Below are positions 52,820-61,707 of a stretch of DNA of 64,000 bases, one piece after another (position 1 is the first letter of the stretch; every line of letters begins with the position of its first letter). A program made the translations under genes and the position numbers. Where the stretch lies: assembly GCA_038040445.1 (NCBI GenBank), contig JBBPIG010000008.1:109127-173126 (forward strand), read 5' to 3'. The notes beneath the pieces are model-generated. The model saw only the letters and a program-made list of their open reading frames with translations, was not told the DNA's origin and did no database searches. The DNA comes from Acidobacteriota bacterium (lineage in GTDB: Bacteria; Acidobacteriota; Blastocatellia; UBA7656).

Positions 52820-53025
52820 TCATTTTCCCGCACAACCCAACCTTGCGGCAAGATCCAGAGCCGCTAGCACGCCCTCTAGGGTGAGGCGGCCGTGGGCCTC
52901 CAGTATTTGATCAATGGTTCCCCAGCCGCAAGCTTCTCAAGGATGAGTTCGACCGTGATGCGTGTACCGGCAACAACGGGTTTACCCATCATGATCGATG
53001 GAACGGATTGCAAATAGTCTCTCGC
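52820..53025 (-). pseudogene. DUF433 antitoxin-like gene with frameshift
   Basis: Two frames together give a DUF433 protein. The first piece (from about 53025) reads SVPSIMMGKPVVAGTRITVELILEKLAAGEP, and the second (about 52910-52820) reads IDQILEAHGRLTLEGVLAALDLAARLGCAG then stop. The switch lies near 52910-52922. The usual family order is exactly this (GKPVI-GTRI---L-L--L--G---E-I----P-L----I-AAL-YA). No good start codon is seen in the first frame. DUF433 proteins accompany PIN-like toxins; none is present here. Confidence 0.65.
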
Positions 53026-53170
53026 TCATGCCATTACCCGCTGCATTATACAGGCGAGTGTGCGCACAAGACTACGCAGCGTCGGCTGCGGCCTCCCACC
53101 CGAACTGCACGCGAACCGCACTTACCGGTCCGCTGTTCGCCCGAGTCTAGACTTGTTGCCCAGCTATGGG

Positions 53171-53725
53171 TTATGCGGGGCGGGCGTTGGCGAACATCGC
53201 ATACCCACTGATTGCCTTAGCCACTACGCGAGGCAGTTCCTTCTCCAACGCCGCCGATTTATCATGATACTTGGCGAGTTCGGCGGCAGTCTCCGGTTTC
53301 CCGGAAACATAGCGCAGTCCCGCGTCGCCGATCGCAGCATCCATCTCGATGGCTTGTTCCACCAGTCGTGCTAAGTCAGCGTAGACTCTCTGATCCATTC
53401 CGGCGATCACCGCGTGTAGACCAGTGATCCGCGGCAGCAACGCATGAATCTCCTCATCGTACTGGTCGATTCGTTTCTGAGTTAAGCGTGATGGCCCATA
53501 TCGGGCTAACCAACAAAGCCAGCACATCGAGTGCGAGGCCTTTGCAAGGTCCGTCGCCAACTCCTTCACAGCAGAGCGTATGTCATTTGCGAAGGCGTCC
53601 GATAGCCCGCGGAGCCATTTCTCGCGCTCCAACCGAGCTTGACGCTGACTGTTGAGCAACGCCCCGCCGACCACTGCCAAAGCGCCAATCAGTGCACCGA
53701 GCACCGGATAAAAAGCAGGCTCCAT
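53171..53725 (-). CDS. Membrane-anchored helical protein
   Basis: A 184-residue protein from ATG 53725. One N-terminal membrane helix (residues ~5-25, PVLGALIGALAVVGGALLN) is followed by ~155 mostly helical residues (EREKWLRGLSDAFANDIRSAVKELATDLAKAS ...). The pattern of one helix followed by a cytoplasmic coiled region is common in uncharacterised proteins. No family is recognised. Confidence 0.55.
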   Translation of the reverse strand: MEPAFYPVLGALIGALAVVGGALLNSQRQARLEREKWLRGLSDAFANDIRSAVKELATDLAKASHSMCWLCWLARYGPSRLTQKRIDQYDEEIHALLPRITGLHAVIAGMDQRVYADLARLVEQAIEMDAAIGDAGLRYVSGKPETAAELAKYHDKSAALEKELPRVVAKAISGYAMFANARPA

Positions 53726-53798
53726 TGAGTGTTTCAACCTCCATTTTCTTCGCCGACCAACTGCCTCAGTCACACAAAACCATTCGCAATAGTCGCTC

Positions 53799-55439
53799 CT
53801 ATTGAGGCAAGCTCCGACTCGCTGCCCTCAATTCGCTCATCGCCTTGTAGATCGGATGAACCTTGCCCTCTCCGAGATAGGCATCCAGGAAGTTCCAAGT
53901 CGTCAGCCCATCATCACTCTCAGGCTCCAGCAAGTAAGCCGCGAGCGTGCCCAGCGGTTGAGCCGCGCGAACGATGATCGAGCCTGCGGCAAATGTCATC
54001 GTCTCTTTTTGGTAGTGACCAGTGAGCGTCACTGCAGTGTGACCCTGGAATGCTCGACCGGCCTTCTTCACGCTGTCAATCACGAAGCTCTCGACTTCAG
54101 TCGTCAGCGGCGACGTCATCTCTTCGACTGCGATGCCGTGCTGAAGCAGCTTCTCGATCACCGCGCGAGTTCCGTCTTCGCGGCGGAAGATGTAAGCGCG
54201 GGCGGTCGGAACGCTGCGCTTCGCCGCGAACAGTCCGAAGTCCTGCATCGCAACCTTCGTGAACTTGTCTTCGAGCATCACCGTCATATCGCGGCCCGAA
54301 CGCGGGTTCTTTACCTTGGTCACTTCGCCGACCAGAATCTCGACGGGTTTGGGAAGCGGTTTCAGTTCGTACTCGACGCCCATCTGAAAAGGCGGACCGT
54401 TCAGGCCTCGACGAATCGTGTCGAGATCAACTTGATTGGCGAGCTGCACGAACTCAGAGCCGTGCGTCGCAGAGTACTTGAGAATCTTTTCGACAAAGGC
54501 TTCGGTCACTTCGACGCGGCGGCGAAAGTCGAGATAGCTGTAAGCTTCAGACAAGATCGTCAGCCGATTGCGAAACCCAACATAGTTCTGCCCGATGCGC
54601 GGCTGGTGCGTGAACGCTTCCCATCTTCGCTTGTCGGGCTCGCCGGGTTTGGGCGCCTCGCCTTCGAAGTTGCCGTAGTAGTAAGTTCGAAACTTGTGCT
54701 GCGCGAGCATGGCTTTGGTTATCGCCGGCATCATCTTCTCGCGATGATAAGCGATGATTCGCGGATCGATCGCCGGGTTGAGCGGGATCGAATAGGTCAG
54801 ATGATATCCGTGATACGAGCCGTTGGTCGTGTGCAGATCGACGGTCAGATGCGGGTCCCAGCGATTGAACAGCCGAACCATCGATTGAGCTTCGGGGGAC
54901 TCCAGCTTCATGTAGTCGCGATTAAGGTCCAACCCCTTCGCGTTCTCGCGCACGCCGACGCCTCCTAGCGGGCCGTTCTGAGCCGTGCGATTCATCACGT
55001 TGATCTTCTCGTTGCCGTCCGCATTGTAGATCGGCGCGATAAGGATGATCAGCTTGTCCAGAAGCGAGCGCATCTCGCCGAGCACGATTCGCCGTGCCAG
55101 GTGTTGCATCGCCTCTTTGCCTTCGACTTCACCGGCATGGATGTTAGCGAACACGAAGACGATCGGCTTGCCCGAAGCTCTCGCCTCGCGCGGCTGGGAA
55201 ATCGGCGGATCGCTGAGGATGACAAGCGGCAGCGCTCGCCCTTCGACTGAATGGCCGAAGGTCTCGATGCGCACGAGCGGGCTTCGCGTCTGGAGCTCAC
55301 CGAAGAAGCGCAACACATCATCGTAGCGGCTGGTCTCTTCGTAGTTGGTGAGTTCGGCGCGGGATTTCAAAGTGTTGTCCTGGCCTAGCGACATAGTGCT
55401 GAGCAGCGAGATGGCTGCAATAACGTTGACGGTCCTCAT
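53799..55439 (-). CDS. Secreted M14-family zinc carboxypeptidase
   Basis: A 546-residue protein with a signal peptide (about 1-20). The zinc ligands are His and Glu of [13 protein letters not shown] (HxxE) and the later His in [16 protein letters not shown]. The catalytic Glu is in [20 protein letters not shown]. The N-terminal ~330 residues are the M14 fold; a C-terminal beta-rich ~200-residue part follows. It should remove C-terminal residues from peptides in the periplasm or outside. Its start is divergent from nothing: the S9 gene upstream is on the same strand, 218 bp away. Confidence 0.9.
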   Translation of the reverse strand: MRTVNVIAAISLLSTMSLGQDNTLKSRAELTNYEETSRYDDVLRFFGELQTRSPLVRIETFGHSVEGRALPLVILSDPPISQPREARASGKPIVFVFANIHAGEVEGKEAMQHLARRIVLGEMRSLLDKLIILIAPIYNADGNEKINVMNRTAQNGPLGGVGVRENAKGLDLNRDYMKLESPEAQSMVRLFNRWDPHLTVDLHTTNGSYHGYHLTYSIPLNPAIDPRIIAYHREKMMPAITKAMLAQHKFRTYYYGNFEGEAPKPGEPDKRRWEAFTHQPRIGQNYVGFRNRLTILSEAYSYLDFRRRVEVTEAFVEKILKYSATHGSEFVQLANQVDLDTIRRGLNGPPFQMGVEYELKPLPKPVEILVGEVTKVKNPRSGRDMTVMLEDKFTKVAMQDFGLFAAKRSVPTARAYIFRREDGTRAVIEKLLQHGIAVEEMTSPLTTEVESFVIDSVKKAGRAFQGHTAVTLTGHYQKETMTFAAGSIIVRAAQPLGTLAAYLLEPESDDGLTTWNFLDAYLGEGKVHPIYKAMSELRAASRSLPQ

Positions 55440-55567
55440 AACGATATCACGGTATCGGCCAATCAGTTGCGTTCAACCAACTTGGTCTTGCGTCTGGTTG
55501 ACTTCGGATTGAGTCCAGCTTGATATCGCAGAATGCGACATCAAGTCAGCACTCTCGGGTGCAATGT

Positions 55568-55592
55568 TTGAGGTCACAAATTGTGACCTCAA
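55568..55592. promoter_or_regulatory. 25-bp palindrome in the M14/S9 gap
   Basis: 12-bp perfect arms TTGAGGTCACAA and TTGTGACCTCAA around one central base. Directly after it, GAGGTGCCA-GAT-TGGCGTCTC is a second imperfect palindrome with a similar beginning. The size fits a dimeric regulator site. It lies between the S9 stop and the M14 start, in the region that should contain the M14 promoter. Confidence 0.5.
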
Positions 55593-55657
55593 TTTTGAGG
55601 TGCCAGATTGGCGTCTCAAAGACTCAGCCTCTTCGTTGGTTAGTCGAGCGCCTGAAG

Positions 55658-58237
55658 TCAGCGCTTCAAGTTTGTTTCAAACAGCTTGAATATCCGCTTG
55701 TACTCATCGGCCCAGCTCGTCGGTTCAACGAAGCCGTGGTCTTCAACCGGAAACACCGCAAGCTCCCAGTTTGTCTTGCGTAGCTCGATCAATCGCTGCA
55801 CCAGTCGCACCGTGTCTTGAAAGTGCACGTTCACATCAACCATCCCGTGACAGATCAACAGCGCGCCTTTCAAACCTTGAGCAAAGTAGATCGGCGATGA
55901 CTGCTTGTAAGCCTCGGCGTCCTTCTGCGGCACATTAAGTATGTTCGACGTGTAGCCGTGGTTGTAGTGCGCCCAGTCGGTGACCGGACGAAGCGCCGCG
56001 CCAGCCGCGAACACATCAGGCTGAGTGAACAGCGCCATCAGCGTGATAAACCCGCCGTAGCTGCCGCCGTATAGTCCTATCTTCTTCGCGTCAACGCCCT
56101 GCTCGCTGACGAGCCAACGCGCGGCATCGACCTGATCGTCGAGGTCTTTGCCGCCCATGTGACGATAAATCGCCGTGCGCCAATCGCGGCCGTAGCCCGA
56201 CGATGCGCGGTAGTCTACGTCCATCACCGTGAAGCCGTTCTCCATCAGCAGGTGATGGAACATGTATTCCCGATAGTAGCTCGCCCAGTAGCGATGCACG
56301 TTCTGCGCGTAGCCGGCGCCGTGAACGAATATCACCGCCGGCCCGCCTTTCTTGAAGGTCTTCGGCTTGTACAATCGCGCGTAGACTTCGGCGCCGTCGC
56401 GCGCTTTGAACGTCACGATCGGCGGTTCGATCCAGCCGTAATTCCAGAACTCAGGCGCCGGTGACGACGTGACCTTCAGCGCTTGCGATCCGGGCTTGTT
56501 CTCCTGAATGTAAAGCTCCGGCGGTTTGTTGCTGTAGGAGTAGATCAATGCCAGCAACTTCTCATCCGGCGAAACAAATGATTGATTGCTGCCGGGCATT
56601 GAAGTGATCTTCGTGCGCTCGCCGCCGTCCGCAGGCATTGAGTAGAGGTGACGTTCGCCGGGATGAACTTCGCTGCTCGTCAGGATGAAACGGCTCTTGT
56701 CATCGGACATCTGAACGCCGGTGACTTCCCACTTGCCCGAAGTGAGTTGCTTCGGCTCGCCGCCTTCGTAGGCGACTGTGTACAGGTGCGCGTAGCCTGT
56801 TCGCTCGGATTGAAAGTAGATGCTCTTGTTGTCCTTCATCCAACCTAGCGTGAACGCACCGGGCCCGCCGATCCACGCGTCGTCGTGCGCGGCGGCTATC
56901 ACGCGCGTCTTGCCGGTTGCAGGATCCAGCGCGAGCACCCATCGATCTTTGTTGTCGGCCGCGCGAGCCATCAAGACAGCCTTGGTTCCGTCTTCCGACC
57001 AGATCGGCTGCGAGACCTGGGCGTCCCTTTCTCGCGGCTCGTTCGTGCGGCGTTCGCCTTGACCGCCGCGCGCGCCGCCTTGCTGCTCGCGGTTTTCGCC
57101 GTCGCGCTGGTCAGTTGCGGTCCGCTCAGTTCGAGACTCGGTGCTGGCGGCCAGCGCTTGCTTCTGTCCGTGGTCGACCCACTTCACTTCACCGTTATCG
57201 ACGGCAACAATCGCGAGCCGCGAACGATTCTGCATATCGCCGACCTTCGACCGGCTGCCGATGTCCTCGGTGTAAGAGGTCTCGGTGACGTAGTTCGGAA
57301 CTATCGTGTTCTTTGCGCCGTCACCCAGCTCGTTCACGGTGACGAAAACAGACTTCTCATCTGGCGCGAGCTGGAGGTTCACCGCGGTCTGGCGCGCTGT
57401 AAGCTGAAACGGCTTTCGCGGGCGCTCGCGTTTGCGCTTCTCTTCGTCCTGTTCGCGCTTCTCAGCGCGGCGCTTGATCACATCGAGCAGGTCGCGCTCC
57501 TCTTTCTTCAAATACTCCTGGCTGTCGGTCCCTTTCTGTTGCGCGGCAGTGTCGCGCTGGGCAGCCTGGCCGCCGCCTTGTCCTCTGCCCTGGCCTTGTC
57601 CAAACCCGCCGCCGACGCCGGCAACTGGGAGCGGGGCCGCGGCGCCTCCGGTTGTGATGTCGGTCATTTGCACAAGCGAGCCCGTCTCGAGCGACATCAC
57701 GTAGAGATTGTTAGCGCGTGTGAAATAGACGTGCTTCTGGCCGCGTGTGAAGTGAGCGTTCGACTCCGCGTCGTTGGTGGCGGTAATCTGCCGCCGCTGG
57801 TTTGCGGCGTTGTCGTAGACGAACACATCGCCGCTGTCGACGAAGAGTGTGAGCTTCTTGTCTTTCGACAACTCGCCGTTGACTGGAGGCGCTTTCCTGG
57901 CTTCTTCTTCGCTGAGCTTTTTCAAACCGCTGCCGTCGCGATTGACGACGTAGGTATCGAAGTCCTTCTCACGCGGCTCGACTGCCTGCTTCCACTGAAA
58001 AAAGATGCGCTGGCTGTCCGGCGACCAGTGAACGGCGCGGGGTTCGTTGCCGACAAGGCCAGGCCCTCGCATGATGTTGTCGATGGTAAGCGCGAACTTG
58101 CCGTTCGCGGAACCGCCGTTGGCCGGCGAGCCCGGACCTTTTTGCCGGGCAACAGCAGGAGCGATCTGCGCTGCGATGAGGAAAAGAATTAAGCAAAGAA
58201 TCGTACTCCGCTTGCAGCGTCCTTCAGAATTATCCAT
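55658..58237 (-). CDS. Secreted S9 prolyl-oligopeptidase-type peptidase
   Basis: An 859-residue protein from ATG 58237, which has GGAGGG just upstream; the longer frame has no signal. A signal peptide (~30 residues), a long seven- or eight-bladed propeller (residues ~40-590) and an alpha/beta-hydrolase domain follow. The triad is Ser in GLYGGSYGGFITL, Asp in CHGMVDVNVHFQD and His in PVEDHGFVEP. Two low-complexity inserts lie in the propeller: GGGFGQGQGRGQGGGQ near residue 210 and a charged Arg/Glu/Gln run near 380. It is a close functional relative of the DPP-IV encoded 6 kb away, but of the S9A/S9C type. Confidence 0.9.
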   Translation of the reverse strand: MDNSEGRCKRSTILCLILFLIAAQIAPAVARQKGPGSPANGGSANGKFALTIDNIMRGPGLVGNEPRAVHWSPDSQRIFFQWKQAVEPREKDFDTYVVNRDGSGLKKLSEEEARKAPPVNGELSKDKKLTLFVDSGDVFVYDNAANQRRQITATNDAESNAHFTRGQKHVYFTRANNLYVMSLETGSLVQMTDITTGGAAAPLPVAGVGGGFGQGQGRGQGGGQAAQRDTAAQQKGTDSQEYLKKEERDLLDVIKRRAEKREQDEEKRKRERPRKPFQLTARQTAVNLQLAPDEKSVFVTVNELGDGAKNTIVPNYVTETSYTEDIGSRSKVGDMQNRSRLAIVAVDNGEVKWVDHGQKQALAASTESRTERTATDQRDGENREQQGGARGGQGERRTNEPRERDAQVSQPIWSEDGTKAVLMARAADNKDRWVLALDPATGKTRVIAAAHDDAWIGGPGAFTLGWMKDNKSIYFQSERTGYAHLYTVAYEGGEPKQLTSGKWEVTGVQMSDDKSRFILTSSEVHPGERHLYSMPADGGERTKITSMPGSNQSFVSPDEKLLALIYSYSNKPPELYIQENKPGSQALKVTSSPAPEFWNYGWIEPPIVTFKARDGAEVYARLYKPKTFKKGGPAVIFVHGAGYAQNVHRYWASYYREYMFHHLLMENGFTVMDVDYRASSGYGRDWRTAIYRHMGGKDLDDQVDAARWLVSEQGVDAKKIGLYGGSYGGFITLMALFTQPDVFAAGAALRPVTDWAHYNHGYTSNILNVPQKDAEAYKQSSPIYFAQGLKGALLICHGMVDVNVHFQDTVRLVQRLIELRKTNWELAVFPVEDHGFVEPTSWADEYKRIFKLFETNLKR

Positions 58238-58483
58238 GAGCCCTCCAAGATCTTGAGCGGTTTTATACCTGAATCGTCGAGCCCCGAACGGGGTTTGTAT
58301 CATAGCCCAGCAGCTTCAGCGGCGGGAAGAGGGGTGCTGCAACGGCACGCGTCCCGTAGATGATTGGAACCATGCTTTCAGACGTCCTACGGGCAGACGT
58401 CCTACGAGACTCCCGTCAATTTTATTGCCTGAATCCGGGTCCGTGACCGCTGGGCCGTTGTCGTCTGACCCGGCGCGACGCGA

Positions 58484-60292
58484 TCAAACTCCCGGCATGG
58501 CTTTTTTAAGCGGTTTCAGAAGCAGCGTCAAAACGACCGCCATCACCAGCGCCATTGTGCCGAGGATGATGAAGAACGATGACTGCCTCCAGATGGACCA
58601 GTAGACGCCGATTGCCGTCAGCTTGTTGCCGATTGCCGTAGCGACGAACCAGCCGCCCATCATCAAGCCGCGGACACGGAGCGGCGCGACCTTGGATACG
58701 AGCGACAAGCCCATCGGCGACAGCATCAATTCGCCAAGAGAAATCACGGCGTAGGCCAGGATCAGCCAGAACGGCGAGACAACGAACAGATATCCTCCCA
58801 TCATAATCGCTGGTATAGACCCATCAGCCAGGTTGCCACCGACAGCTTTCCGAATTGCATCAGTGAGCTTTTCCTGAGCGGTAAAGGTTTTGTTTTTGTA
58901 GCCACGCATTTTCTCTAGAACATCGTCTGGCACACCTTCAACCTTCAATGTTTGTATCGCGGTCTCAAGTGCGGCAGCAAATCTACCGTCTCCAGAAATC
59001 TCTCCACTCTCAATCTTCCCATCTTTCAGTTTCTTCCAAACATCATCGGGCAAACCGTCGGCTTTCAGGTCATACTTGATGGTTTCAAAAGCCGCGCTGA
59101 ATGATTTGTCGGCGCTGAATTTCTTTTCGTTGACGATGAACTTATCTTCGGCGTTTTTGCGGGTCTTAAGTTTTTCCAAAACGTCCGGCGACACACCGTT
59201 GGCGCGCAGCGAATCCATCACACGTTCATTCACGCGAAATGAGCCTTCGGCAATCATCGCCGGGGTAACCTCTTTGGCTTCGCCTAGCTGTGCCCCAGCG
59301 TAGAGGATTAAGAACGATAGCCCTGTCAGCGTCATCCCGATCGCCATCTTCGTCGGCGTCGAAGGCTCTTTGCCTTTGTTGTCGAGCCACTTCCAAAACC
59401 ACACCAGCGGGAAGGTCAGCGTCACGATCCAGAATGGGTTGATGGCGTTGGAAATCGTCCCCGTAACGTCCCAGTCAGTGTTGTCATTCGCCCAGTACGT
59501 CAGCGTAGAGCCGTTCTGGTGGAAGACCATCCAGAAGACGATGACGATGAGGAAGATAACAATCAAAGCGCCGATGCGCCGACCGTCGGAGACCTTCTCC
59601 ATCTCTCCGCCGCGCCCAACCGTGGGCAGTGACTTGCCGCTCTTCCTGGCTTCGATTACCGCCGGGTCTTCGACTATGTTTTTGAATTTCCAGAGGATCG
59701 ACACTGAAATGACCATCCCGAAAGCAGCAACCGCGAACGCGGGGTGGAAGCCCCAGCGCGCTTTAACGACTTCCATCACGACCGGGGCTGCGAATGCGCC
59801 GACGTTGATGCCCATGTAGAAGATGTTGTAGGCGCGGTCCTTCAGGTGGCTGCCTTCGGGGTAGAGATTGCCGACCATCGTCGAGACGTTCGGCTTGAAG
59901 AACCCGTTGCCGATGACTAGACAGGTAAGCGCCGCGTAAACAGCCCAGAGCGACGGAACCGAAAGCAGCCCGTGTCCTGCCATAAAGAAGAAGCCGCCAA
60001 TCATAACGGCTTTTCGATAGCCTAAGACTTTGTCGGCGAGCCAGCCGCCTATGAGCGGGCTCGCGTAAACGAACATCAGATAGTTTGAATAGAGACTTGT
60101 CGCTTGCGCGGGAGTCCAGCTAAAGCCGTCTTTGGAGTCCTGCATGTACAGCGTGAACAGCGCGAGCATCGAATAGAAACTAAAGCGCTCCCACATCTCG
60201 GTCGCGAATAGCGCGTAAAGCCCTTTAGGGTGTTTGTCGAGGTCACCAGTCGGAGCAGTGATGACATCCTGTGCGTGGGTTCTGACAGCCAT
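58484..60292 (-). CDS. POT/PTR-family proton-coupled peptide transporter with a large soluble insert
   Basis: A 602-residue major-facilitator protein. The family signature is at the start, ATEMWERFSFYSMLALFTLYM (E-x-x-ERF-Y), and GNGFFKPNVSTMVGNLY follows in helix 4-5. POT proteins import di- and tripeptides with protons. A stretch from about residue 338 to 498, between two late helices, is not membrane and is not usual for the family: it is Lys/Asp/Glu-rich and contains three related units with LKADGLPDDVWKKLKDGK-like sequence. The last helices (YLFVVSPFWLILAYAVISLGELMLSPMG) resume the family. Confidence 0.9.
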   Translation of the reverse strand: MAVRTHAQDVITAPTGDLDKHPKGLYALFATEMWERFSFYSMLALFTLYMQDSKDGFSWTPAQATSLYSNYLMFVYASPLIGGWLADKVLGYRKAVMIGGFFFMAGHGLLSVPSLWAVYAALTCLVIGNGFFKPNVSTMVGNLYPEGSHLKDRAYNIFYMGINVGAFAAPVVMEVVKARWGFHPAFAVAAFGMVISVSILWKFKNIVEDPAVIEARKSGKSLPTVGRGGEMEKVSDGRRIGALIVIFLIVIVFWMVFHQNGSTLTYWANDNTDWDVTGTISNAINPFWIVTLTFPLVWFWKWLDNKGKEPSTPTKMAIGMTLTGLSFLILYAGAQLGEAKEVTPAMIAEGSFRVNERVMDSLRANGVSPDVLEKLKTRKNAEDKFIVNEKKFSADKSFSAAFETIKYDLKADGLPDDVWKKLKDGKIESGEISGDGRFAAALETAIQTLKVEGVPDDVLEKMRGYKNKTFTAQEKLTDAIRKAVGGNLADGSIPAIMMGGYLFVVSPFWLILAYAVISLGELMLSPMGLSLVSKVAPLRVRGLMMGGWFVATAIGNKLTAIGVYWSIWRQSSFFIILGTMALVMAVVLTLLLKPLKKAMPGV

Positions 60293-60648
60293 AGTTGAGA
60301 AGGCTCCTTATTCAGATTTCGTCAGCAGGATCGCGGAACACTCATCCGCAAGTGAGAGCCTTGGAGCAGCTCTCAGAGAATCAAAGGCAGTTCGAGAGCA
60401 TTGATCTTACATGACCGCGGCGGGGCCGACAACTATTTGAGCACGAACTGCCTGGCGGCGGTTATGAACAGCCGCCTGGCGGCTCAAACGACATCGCCTC
60501 ATCGAAAAGGTCCTCACGTGAAGCTTAGGTCTATCTCTCGTGGGCGCCGCCTTTCGTCAACTTGGCAACCAACTGGGCATTGGCTAGACTGGCGACGTTA
60601 TTGTCACTTCGCGAAAGGACCCTGTGAAGCAGGAGCAGCTTCCATGAT

Positions 60649-61545
60649 ATGGCAGGCGAGCGGCTTATGTTCGAATGGGACGTTCAAAATCGGCGCTTCC
60701 ATATCCGAGATGTCGAGCGCGAGGCTGAACATCACGCCATCGAAGATCTCCAGAAGGAAGCGTGGGGATTCAGCGATCTGGACATAGTGCCGGCGGCTAC
60801 GCTGATTGCAACGCAGCATGCAGGCGGCCTAGTGCTCGGCGCGTTCGCAGGCGGCTTGATGATCGGGTTCGCTTACGCGTTTCCTGCTTTTGAAGAAGGC
60901 CGCACTTCGATGCATTCGCACATGCTTGCGGTCAAACCGGAGTACCGCAACTTTCACGCGGGCTTCTACTTGAAGCTTGCGCAGCGCGAGCGCGTGCTTG
61001 AAAGAGGACTCGACGAAATCACGTGGACGTTTGACCCGCTTCAAAGCTTGAACGCGCACTTGAACTTCGCGAAGCTCGGCGTGGTGTCGCGGCGTTACAT
61101 GGTGAACTTCTACGGGGAACAAACGTCGAGTCCTTTGCATAGCGGCTTCGGCACGGACCGGCTGTGGGTGAGATGGCTGTTGAACAGCGACCGGGTGAAG
61201 CAGTGCGTCTCGCGCACGGCGTCGCACCGCGCGGCTCAGGTTGCCACCGATAGTGTTGCCGTCATTCGATCGGCGCTGATCTACAGCGACGGCTCACGCC
61301 CGCTGCTCGGGGATTTCAAGGGCAATCTCTCCGCTGACCGATGCACGATCGAGATACCTCACAACATAAACGCGCTCAAAGAACGTGAACCGAAGCTGGG
61401 AATTGAATGGCGAGAAGCAACTCGCGCTGCTTTCCTGGCGGCGATCGAAGCGGGCTTCTTGGCCGACAATTTCGTGCGAATCGAAGGCGAGGACGGCCCG
61501 CGATGGTTCTATTCGCTGAGTAAGCAGTCCAGCCCTGAACGTTGA
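60649..61545 (+). CDS. GNAT-superfamily-like protein (COG3375 type)
   Basis: A 298-residue protein. It has an N-terminal acyltransferase-like region (LQKEAWGFSDLDIVPAATLIATQHAGGLVLGAFAGGLMIGFAYAF, HSHMLAVKPEYRNFHAGFYLKLAQRERVLERGLDEITWTFDPLQSLNAHLNFAKLGVVSRRYMVNFYG), the pattern of the predicted COG3375 acetyltransferases. The C-terminal ~110 residues are specific to this family. The Met at 60670 is an alternative start. Substrate is unknown. Confidence 0.82.
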   Translation: MAGERLMFEWDVQNRRFHIRDVEREAEHHAIEDLQKEAWGFSDLDIVPAATLIATQHAGGLVLGAFAGGLMIGFAYAFPAFEEGRTSMHSHMLAVKPEYRNFHAGFYLKLAQRERVLERGLDEITWTFDPLQSLNAHLNFAKLGVVSRRYMVNFYGEQTSSPLHSGFGTDRLWVRWLLNSDRVKQCVSRTASHRAAQVATDSVAVIRSALIYSDGSRPLLGDFKGNLSADRCTIEIPHNINALKEREPKLGIEWREATRAAFLAAIEAGFLADNFVRIEGEDGPRWFYSLSKQSSPER

Positions 61546-61624
61546 ATTCTGCTAACAGATCTCTGAAGTCGCGGTTCACCGGTTTGATCCCCCTGCCAGG
61601 CAAGACACAAAATAGTAAGGTCCC

Positions 61625-61660
61625 AGTGTCTAATCTCGTGTTGGTCGACTAACTAGACTC
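61625..61660. mobile_element. Degenerate end of the 230-bp MITE family
   Basis: AGTGTCTAATCTCGTGTTGG matches the left end of the element at 42015 (AGTGTCCTAATCTTGTGTTGG) with one deletion and one substitution, and continues GTCGAC where the element has GCCGAC. No other part of the element is seen nearby. It reads as an eroded remnant or a solo end, 48 bp before the next gene. Confidence 0.65.
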
Positions 61661-61707
61661 CATGCAACCTTGGCGGTTCACTTCACGCACGGATAGAATC
61701 TTTTCAG

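Noticed and set aside
53802-54968. Long open frame (388 codons) on the + strand
   Set aside because: It is antisense to the M14 carboxypeptidase with its complete zinc and catalytic residues. It has an Arg/His/Val-rich shadow composition.
55520-55640. ORF6N/KilA-like fragment (LRSQIVTS)
   Set aside because: Only one short phrase matches, and the frame has no domain around it. The palindrome in the same bases explains the sequence at least as well.
56885-58192. Long open frame (435 codons) on the + strand
   Set aside because: It is antisense to the S9 peptidase, whose translation has full motifs and signal peptide. The antisense frame has Leu/Ala/Arg-rich composition produced by GC-rich codons and no recognisable domain.
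58330-58420. Short direct and inverted repeat AGACGTCCTACG
   Set aside because: There are two 12-bp copies only and imperfect symmetry. This is too little to call an element.
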